Assembly: GCA_028865845.1 (NCBI GenBank)
Contig: JAGWJK010000097.1
Span: 1-9,682, forward strand
Direction: 5' to 3'
DNA: 9,682 bases
Source of the DNA: Rhizobiaceae bacterium
GTDB taxonomy: Bacteria > Pseudomonadota > Alphaproteobacteria > Rhizobiales > Rhizobiaceae
Below are positions 5,505 to 9,682 of the stretch, in pieces. Numbering within the stretch: the stretch's first letter is position 1; the number at the start of each line of letters is the position of its first letter. Position numbers and translations under genes: made by a program. The notes under the pieces are model-generated. The model made no database searches, was not told the DNA's origin, and saw nothing but the letters and a program-made list of their open reading frames with translations.

Positions 5505-5990
5505 ATGAGCGACGACCATCATCACGATCACAATGATCAGCCTGTCGATTGGCGCGAACATGGCATCAAGATCATCCCGGGCAATGCCCTCGATCCGAAT
5601 ACGGCGCAGACACCGGGCATGAATCGCGCAACCGCGATCAACTATGCGCGTGCCGGTGCCGAGAAGATCTGGGCGGGCACGGTGACGATCCACGCCAACG
5701 CCAAGACCGGTGCGCATCATCACGGCGATCTCGAAAGCATCATCTACGTGGTCAAGGGCAAGGCGCGCATGCGCTGGGGCGACAATCTGGAATTCGTCGC
5801 CGAGGCCGGTCCCGGAGATTTCATTTTCGTGCCTCCCTACGTGCCACACCAGGAGATCAACGCCAGCCCTGACGAGACGCTCGAATGCGTGCTCGTGCGC
5901 TCCGGTCAGGAGCTCGTGGTCGTCAATCTCGATATCGAGCCGGTGGAAAAGCCGGAAAATGTGCTCTGGAAGGACCCGATCCACCGTTGA
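5505..5990 (+). CDS. Single-domain cupin protein with a His-rich N-terminus
   Basis: A 161-residue protein with one cupin barrel, probably cytoplasmic since no signal peptide is seen. Cupin motif 1 is at about 69-85 (GAHHHGDLESIIYVVKG), with likely metal ligands among H71/H73 and E77. Motif 2 is at about 104-119 (GDFIFVPPYVPHQEIN), with H115 as the expected fourth ligand, so a metal-binding site looks complete. Residues 5-9 (HHHDH) add a separate metal-binding-like cluster. Members act as dioxygenases, isomerases or small-molecule sensors, and the sequence does not say which. AAGGAC at 5495-5500 supports the start at 5505. It is 211 bases upstream of metQ on the same strand, with an inverted repeat between, so co-transcription is possible but not certain. 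Confidence 0.87.
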   Translation: MSDDHHHDHNDQPVDWREHGIKIIPGNALDPNTAQTPGMNRATAINYARAGAEKIWAGTVTIHANAKTGAHHHGDLESIIYVVKGKARMRWGDNLEFVAEAGPGDFIFVPPYVPHQEINASPDETLECVLVRSGQELVVVNLDIEPVEKPENVLWKDPIHR

Positions 5991-5991
5991 T

Positions 5992-6027
5992 TGCACAAAG
6001 GAAGTGCAGAAAGAATCTCTTCTGCAC
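5992..6027 (+). promoter_or_regulatory. Overlapping inverted repeats after the cupin stop, upstream of metQ
   Basis: GTGCAGAA (6004-6011) and TTCTGCAC (6020-6027) are perfect inverted 8-mers with an 8-base spacer. The first arm can also pair with TGCAC at 5992-5996, giving two mutually exclusive stems, and TGCACAAA is directly repeated (5992-5999 and 6023-6030). There is no T tract, so this is not an ordinary intrinsic terminator. It could be a regulator site for metQ or a leader switch. TTGACA follows at 6033-6038, but without a -10 at normal spacing. Confidence 0.45.
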
Positions 6028-6201
6028 AAAACTTGACAATATCTATAGAAAATTAGTTCGCCACCGATATCTGCTCGAAAACAGTTTTTCCCGCGCGTGC
6101 CGTACAACGCATGATCCTGCTTCGCTTCAAACACACCCGTCTGAAATGATCCGGCCATCGACGAGATAATGACGTCTCGCTCAGTTGGAACAGGATTTCA
6201 C

Positions 6202-7050
6202 ATGACGAAAAAGTCGAACCAGACCCTCGACACTCCGCGTTTCTCGCGCCGGACCGGCCTTGCCGTGTTTGCCGCCTTCGCGGTTGCGACCGTTGGCCTC
6301 ACGCTCAGCGCCACCACCTCCTTTTCGGCGGACAAGACCATCAAGGTCGGCATCATGAGCGGCGAGGACGAAGACGTCTGGCGCGTGGTCACTGCGGAAG
6401 CCGCCAAGAAGGGCCTGAAGATTGAGACCGTCGCCTTCAACGACTATACCCAGCCGAACGAGGCCCTGGAACGCGGCGAAGTCGACGCCAACGCCTTCCA
6501 GCACCAGCCCTATCTCGACAACCAGATCAAGCAGCACGGCTACCATATCATCCGCGTCGGCTATACCGGCGTCTGGCCGATCGGCCTCTATACCAAGAAG
6601 TACAAGACCGTCGCCGACCTGCCGAAGGGTGCCGTCATCGGCGTGCCGAACGATCCTTCCAATGAAGGCCGCGCCTTGCGGGTGCTGCAGAACGAGGGCG
6701 TCATCAAGCTCAAGGACGGTACCGGTATTCTCGCCACCACGGCCGACATCGTCGAGAACCCGAAGAACGTCGAAATCAAGGAACTCGACGCTGGCATCGT
6801 CGGCCGCTCGATCGAAGATCTCGACGCCGCCGTCGTCAACACCGACTGGGCATTGAAGAGCGGCCTCTCGCCGAAGGATCGCATCGCGCAGGAACCGATC
6901 GACGGCAACCCCTATCGCAACTTCATCGCCGTCAAACAGGGCAGCGAGAACGAGCCCTGGGTGAAGACCCTGGTTGCCTCCTACCAGAACGACGCGGTCA
7001 AGGCCGAGTTCGACAAGGTCTACAAGGGCACGGGTCTTAGCGCCTATTGA
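6202..7050 (+). CDS. metQ: Methionine-type ABC transporter periplasmic binding protein (NlpA/MetQ family)
   Basis: A 282-residue binding protein of the NlpA/MetQ family, which delivers D- or L-methionine (in some members related compounds) to a MetN/MetI transporter. The start at 6202 has AGGA at 6192-6195. An in-frame ATG at 6169 lacks a good ribosome site. A long basic n-region (MTKKSN... RFSRR) leads to a hydrophobic core (GLAVFAAFAVATVGLTL) and a cleavage site after SFSA. There is no lipobox cysteine, so the mature protein should be soluble and periplasmic, unlike E. coli MetQ. The mature start IKVGIMSGEDEDVW and the blocks FNDYTQPNEALERGEVDANAFQH (in two pieces around residues 77-99) and VNTDWAL (about 212-218) are family hallmarks. 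The gene comes first, ahead of metN and metI, and a hairpin separates it from metN. Confidence 0.93.
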   Translation: MTKKSNQTLDTPRFSRRTGLAVFAAFAVATVGLTLSATTSFSADKTIKVGIMSGEDEDVWRVVTAEAAKKGLKIETVAFNDYTQPNEALERGEVDANAFQHQPYLDNQIKQHGYHIIRVGYTGVWPIGLYTKKYKTVADLPKGAVIGVPNDPSNEGRALRVLQNEGVIKLKDGTGILATTADIVENPKNVEIKELDAGIVGRSIEDLDAAVVNTDWALKSGLSPKDRIAQEPIDGNPYRNFIAVKQGSENEPWVKTLVASYQNDAVKAEFDKVYKGTGLSAY

Positions 7051-7085
7051 TCGCAAATTCAGCGCCGGGGGCTGCGCTGGGAACC

Positions 7086-7118
7086 AAGGCGGCTTGAGCA
7101 TTTTGCTTGGGCCGCCTT
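7086..7118 (+). repeat. Intercistronic hairpin between metQ and metN
   Basis: AAGGCGGC (7086-7093) and GCCGCCTT (7111-7118) are perfect inverted 8-mers with a 17-base spacer that has its own minor GAGC/GCTT pairing. The flanking ACC and GGT can extend the stem across a bulge. There is no T tract. In the 121-base gap after a binding-protein gene, such a stem commonly stabilises the upstream mRNA or thins transcription into the downstream genes, giving more binding protein than transporter (inference). A weaker CAGCGC/GCGCTG pair lies just before it (7060-7079). Confidence 0.55.
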
Positions 7119-7171
7119 CGGTGTTTCCAGAGAAGCAGGCGCCGACGCTACGAAGCCGAGAGATGATTGAT

Positions 7172-8257
7172 ATGAATTCCTTCATTCCCGCCACCGCCAT
7201 CGGGGCAAACGCGCCGCCACCGGGAGCCACGGGTGACGAGATCGTCCGTCTTGTCGATGTTCGCCGCAGGTTCGGCGCCACGCCGGCGCTCGACGGTATT
7301 TCGCTGACCGCGCGTCGCGGCGAGATCGTCGGCATCATCGGCCGCAGCGGCGCCGGCAAGTCGACGTTGATCCGTTGCCTGAACGGATTGGAGCACGCCG
7401 ACAGCGGCGAGATCCATATCGAAGGACGCGACATCGCCGGCCTCTCGGAAAACGAACTGCAGCCGCTTCGCCGCCGCATCGGCATGATCTTCCAGCACTT
7501 CAATCTGCTGTCGGCCAAGACCGTGGAAGAGAACATTGCCCTGCCGCTGAAGATCGCAGGCGTCGGCAAAGCGGAGCGCCTCGCGCGAGCCCGGGAACTG
7601 CTCGATCTGGTCGGCCTGAGCGACAAGGCGAAAGCCTATCCGGCCGCTCTGTCCGGCGGACAGAAGCAGCGTGTCGGCATCGCCCGTGCGCTCTCCGCGC
7701 GTCCTGCGCTCCTGCTTTCCGACGAAGCGACTTCGGCCCTCGATCCGGAGACCACGCGCTCGATCCTGGCGCTGCTGAAGGATATCAACCGCAAGCTTGG
7801 CCTGACCATCCTGCTCATCACCCATGAAATGGAGGTGGTGCGGTCGATCGCCGATCGCGTCGCCGTCATCGATGCCGGCAGGATCGTCGAGGAAGGCGCC
7901 GTATGGTCGGTCTTTGCCAATCCGCAGACCGAGATCACCGCGAGCCTGCTGTCGACCATCCGGCCACAACTGCCCGAACACATCGCCGCCCGCCTGTCGC
8001 AGATATCTGGAGCGGAGGCCATTCTCAGCGTCGATCTTGCGGGACCGGCCGCCCAGGGCGCGCTGTTTGCCGAACTGTCCGCGGCGCTACCGCATTCGTT
8101 CCGCCTCGTGCATGGCGGCATCGATCACATCCAGAACCAGCCTGTCGCGCGATTCTTTATCGCCGTGCCGACACGGGACGAAACGCTGCCGGCCAAGGTT
8201 ACGGATTTTCTGTCAGCCCGGTCCGCCTGGGTGGAGGTTTTAGGTTATGACGACTGA
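7172..8257 (+). CDS. metN: Methionine-type ABC transporter ATP-binding protein with C-terminal NIL domain
   Basis: A 361-residue ATPase subunit of a MetNI-type importer at the inner face of the cytoplasmic membrane. All ATPase motifs are present: Walker A GRSGAGKST (57-65), Q-loop Q108 (IFQHFN), signature LSGGQKQR (160-167), Walker B with D184-E185 (LLLSDEATS), D-loop SALDP, and switch H218 (LITHEME). Residues from about 270 to 355 form the NIL regulatory domain that binds methionine and shuts the transporter down when the cell is replete (known for E. coli MetN). This supports a methionine-class importer over other amino-acid ATPases. I chose the ATG at 7172, with GAGAG at 7158-7162. An in-frame ATG at 7163 would add three residues. 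It overlaps metI by 11 bases, showing translational coupling. Confidence 0.94.
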   Translation: MNSFIPATAIGANAPPPGATGDEIVRLVDVRRRFGATPALDGISLTARRGEIVGIIGRSGAGKSTLIRCLNGLEHADSGEIHIEGRDIAGLSENELQPLRRRIGMIFQHFNLLSAKTVEENIALPLKIAGVGKAERLARARELLDLVGLSDKAKAYPAALSGGQKQRVGIARALSARPALLLSDEATSALDPETTRSILALLKDINRKLGLTILLITHEMEVVRSIADRVAVIDAGRIVEEGAVWSVFANPQTEITASLLSTIRPQLPEHIAARLSQISGAEAILSVDLAGPAAQGALFAELSAALPHSFRLVHGGIDHIQNQPVARFFIAVPTRDETLPAKVTDFLSARSAWVEVLGYDD

Positions 8258-8903
8258 CATCATTCTTGGGCTTCTCTGGCGTTCCTTCTGGGAAACGATC
8301 TGGATGACCGGCGCCTCCGGCCTGATCTCGCTGATCATCGGCCTGCCCCTTGGCCTCGCGCTGGTGATATCGGGCCGTGACGGCATCGCCGAACAACTTT
8401 GGATCAATCGCATTCTCGCTGCTTTGGTGAACGGCTTCCGCGCCGTCCCCTTCATCATCCTGCTAATCGCGCTGATCCCGCTGACACGCCTGATCGTCGG
8501 CACGGCGCTCGGCACGACGGCAGCAATCGTGCCGCTCACCATCGCTGCCATTCCCTATTACGCCCGCATCGCCGAAGTGTCGCTGCGCGAGGTCGACCGC
8601 GGGCTGATCGATGCGGTGCGCGCCATGGGCGGCAACCGCTGGACCATCATTCGTGAGGTCCTGGTGCCGGAAGCCCTGCCCGGCATCGTTGCAGGCTTCA
8701 CGGTGACACTGGTGACGCTGATCGGGGCTTCGGCCATGGCTGGCACCATCGGCGGCGGCGGTCTCGGCGATCTTGCCATCCGCTACGGCTACCAGCGCTT
8801 TGAAACCGGCGTGATGATCGCAGTCGTGATCGTGCTGATCATCCTCGTCTGCGGCATGCAATGGCTCGGCGATCGTTTCGTCGCCAAGCTCGACCATCGT
8901 TGA
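8247..8903 (+). CDS. metI: Methionine-type ABC transporter permease
   Basis: A 218-residue inner-membrane permease of the MetI type, close to the usual 215-220. Five hydrophobic segments can be seen, at about 20-42, 58-80, 85-105, 147-168 and 188-206, as in MetI. The cytoplasmic EAA loop that docks into MetN runs from about 115 to 148 (EVDRGLIDAVRAMGGNRW, then VLVPEALPG). The characteristic SAMAGTIGGGGLGDLAIRYG stretch is at 162-181. GGAGG at 8233-8237, inside the end of metN, is the ribosome site for the ATG at 8247. The stop is only 8 bases from the stop of the convergent monooxygenase gene, so transcripts from the two sides must overlap or terminate within coding sequence. Confidence 0.94.
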   Translation: MTTDIILGLLWRSFWETIWMTGASGLISLIIGLPLGLALVISGRDGIAEQLWINRILAALVNGFRAVPFIILLIALIPLTRLIVGTALGTTAAIVPLTIAAIPYYARIAEVSLREVDRGLIDAVRAMGGNRWTIIREVLVPEALPGIVAGFTVTLVTLIGASAMAGTIGGGGLGDLAIRYGYQRFETGVMIAVVIVLIILVCGMQWLGDRFVAKLDHR

Positions 8904-8911
8904 TGTGACCT

Positions 8912-9682
8912 TTATCCGCGATGGCGGAACGCGGCTGCCGGATGACGCGCCGGCAGCCGCCCGTCTTCGCCGCCGAACATCTTCTGGCGCAGCGTGCCTT
9001 CGGCGTAATCCGCCTTAAACAGCCCGCGCTCCTGCAGAACCGGGATCACCAGGTCGACGAAATCGCGCAGGCTTTCGGGCGCAACAGTCCTCGCCAGGTT
9101 GAAGCCGTCGATACCGCCCTCTTCCGTCCAGGCCTGCAAACGATCGGCAATCTGCTCCGGCGAACCGACCATCGGCTTCTGCCGGCTGCCGAGCACCATC
9201 TGGTCGATGATCTGGCGGGGCGTCATCGCCGGCTTGCCACCTGCCTTGCCGGTGACCGCAGCAAGGGCAGCCTGCTGGGCATTGGTAGATGCCTGTTCGA
9301 TCGGTTCATCCAGCCCGAACTTCGAGAGATCGATGCCGATCGAACTGGAGTAGTGAGCAAGAGACGCCTCGACGCTGGCATGGCGGCGATAGTCCTCGAG
9401 TTTGTCCTGCGCCTCTTTTTCCGTTCGTCCAACGACAACGGTAATGAGATTGAGCAGGCGCAGGTCGTCTGCCTTGCGGCCAAAATCGACGGCCCTCTGC
9501 CGCAGGGCATCGACCATCGGTTTTGCCGCCTGCGGCGCCGGGCTGGCGATGAACACGCATTCGGCATGCCGGGCAGCGAAGTCCTGGCCGCGCGCCGAGG
9601 CGCCGGCCTGGAACAGAAGCGGCGTTCGCTGTGGTGACGGTTCCGAGAGATGAATGCCATCCATCCGGTAATGCTTGCCGTC
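8912..9682 (-). CDS. NtaA/SnaA/DszA-type FMN-dependent (luciferase-like) monooxygenase, partial (N-terminus off the right edge)
   Basis: The frame is open from the right edge to TAA at 8914-8912 and gives 256 residues, roughly the C-terminal 55-60 percent of a family usually about 430-460 long. The signature DGKHYRMDGIHLSEPSPQR, followed by TPLLFQAGASARGQDFAARHAECVF, is the central block of the NtaA/SnaA/DszA group of two-component monooxygenases, which use reduced FMN from a partner reductase to attack substrates such as nitrilotriacetate, dibenzothiophene sulfone or other sulfur and nitrogen compounds. The later VGSPEQIADRLQAW and GGIDGFNLA blocks (about residues 172-196 of the visible part) close the barrel. 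A Met within the window at 9664 is internal, not the start. Facing a methionine-type importer, it may take part in organosulfur use (inference). The substrate is unknown. Confidence 0.92.
   Translation of the reverse strand, partial: DGKHYRMDGIHLSEPSPQRTPLLFQAGASARGQDFAARHAECVFIASPAPQAAKPMVDALRQRAVDFGRKADDLRLLNLITVVVGRTEKEAQDKLEDYRRHASVEASLAHYSSSIGIDLSKFGLDEPIEQASTNAQQAALAAVTGKAGGKPAMTPRQIIDQMVLGSRQKPMVGSPEQIADRLQAWTEEGGIDGFNLARTVAPESLRDFVDLVIPVLQERGLFKADYAEGTLRQKMFGGEDGRLPARHPAAAFRHRG
8931..8960. terminator. Perfect 11-base-arm inverted repeat at the 3' end of the monooxygenase gene
   Basis: GCGGCTGCCGG (8931-8941) and CCGGCAGCCGC (8950-8960) are exact inverted copies around an 8-base loop. 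The stem lies inside the last codons of the monooxygenase gene and 28 bases past the metI stop, so it is placed to stop or protect the metQNI transcript. It has no T tract on either strand, so termination is inferred from position and stem strength only. Confidence 0.45.

Noticed and set aside
6033..6061. A sigma70 promoter for metQ based on TTGACA at 6033-6038
   Set aside because: At 16-18 bases downstream there is only AGTTCG/GTTCGC-like sequence, with no acceptable -10. The hexamer alone is not enough.
5991..6201. A SAM-type riboswitch ahead of metQ
   Set aside because: I looked for the conserved cores of the SAM riboswitches known in alphaproteobacteria, such as SAM-II, and did not see them. 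Only simple inverted repeats are present.
6181..7626. A 481-codon minus-strand open frame across metQ and metN
   Set aside because: It is antisense to two confidently identified genes, its product is low-complexity (Arg/Ser/Pro- and Asp/Val-rich runs) and it shows no known domain.
9662..9664. The ATG at 9664 as the start of the monooxygenase gene
   Set aside because: The frame continues to the window edge with DGKHYR, which belongs to the conserved central block of the family, so this Met is internal and the gene is cut by the window.

Overview
The window looks like a chromosome or megaplasmid segment of a Rhizobiaceae-type alphaproteobacterium (Rhizobium, Agrobacterium or Ensifer relatives). 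The basis is indirect. Coding DNA is GC-rich with a strong G/C third-position bias, intergenic DNA is AT-rich, and the gene types (family 5 solute-binding protein, acid-sugar dehydratase, CaiB/BaiF CoA-transferase, metQNI, NtaA-type flavin monooxygenase) are typical of the accessory metabolism of these soil bacteria. I see no rRNA, tRNA, CRISPR array, phage gene or insertion sequence.

Left part (1-4000, all on the minus strand). A CoA-transferase gene (3944-2790) is followed 42 bases later by an L-fuconate dehydratase-type enolase-superfamily gene (2747-1470), which ends at a clear intrinsic terminator (about 1410-1432). After a 567-base non-coding stretch, which holds a good sigma70 promoter overlapped by a palindrome, comes a family 5 (oligopeptide/dipeptide type) periplasmic binding protein that runs off the left edge. 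The likely theme is uptake and breakdown of an organic or sugar acid, but the substrate cannot be read from the sequence.

Middle (3945-5504). A small AhpD/CMD-like protein (4193-4606) is divergent from the CoA-transferase. Between them is a control region packed with inverted repeats: a perfect 12-base-arm dyad, a third copy of its half-site, and a second dyad with 8-base arms. Convergent to the CMD gene is a 129-residue protein of unknown function. The two share a hairpin terminator at 4614-4643. A 449-base non-coding gap follows, ending in a terminator-like hairpin just before a cupin gene.

Right part (5505-9682). A His-rich single-domain cupin is followed by metQ, metN and metI, a methionine-type ABC importer in the order Q-N-I (binding protein first), with a 121-base hairpin-bearing gap between metQ and metN and an 11-base metN/metI overlap. 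Meeting metI tail to tail, only 8 bases apart, is the 3' part of an NtaA/SnaA/DszA-type flavin-dependent monooxygenase, whose 5' end lies beyond the right edge. Together these suggest acquisition of sulfur from organic compounds (inference), with the importer supplying methionine or a related organosulfur compound and the monooxygenase attacking an organic substrate.

Nothing here proves a wholly new system. The most promising leads are the dehydratase/CoA-transferase/CMD locus with its unusual dyad-rich control region, and the cupin-metQNI-monooxygenase group.
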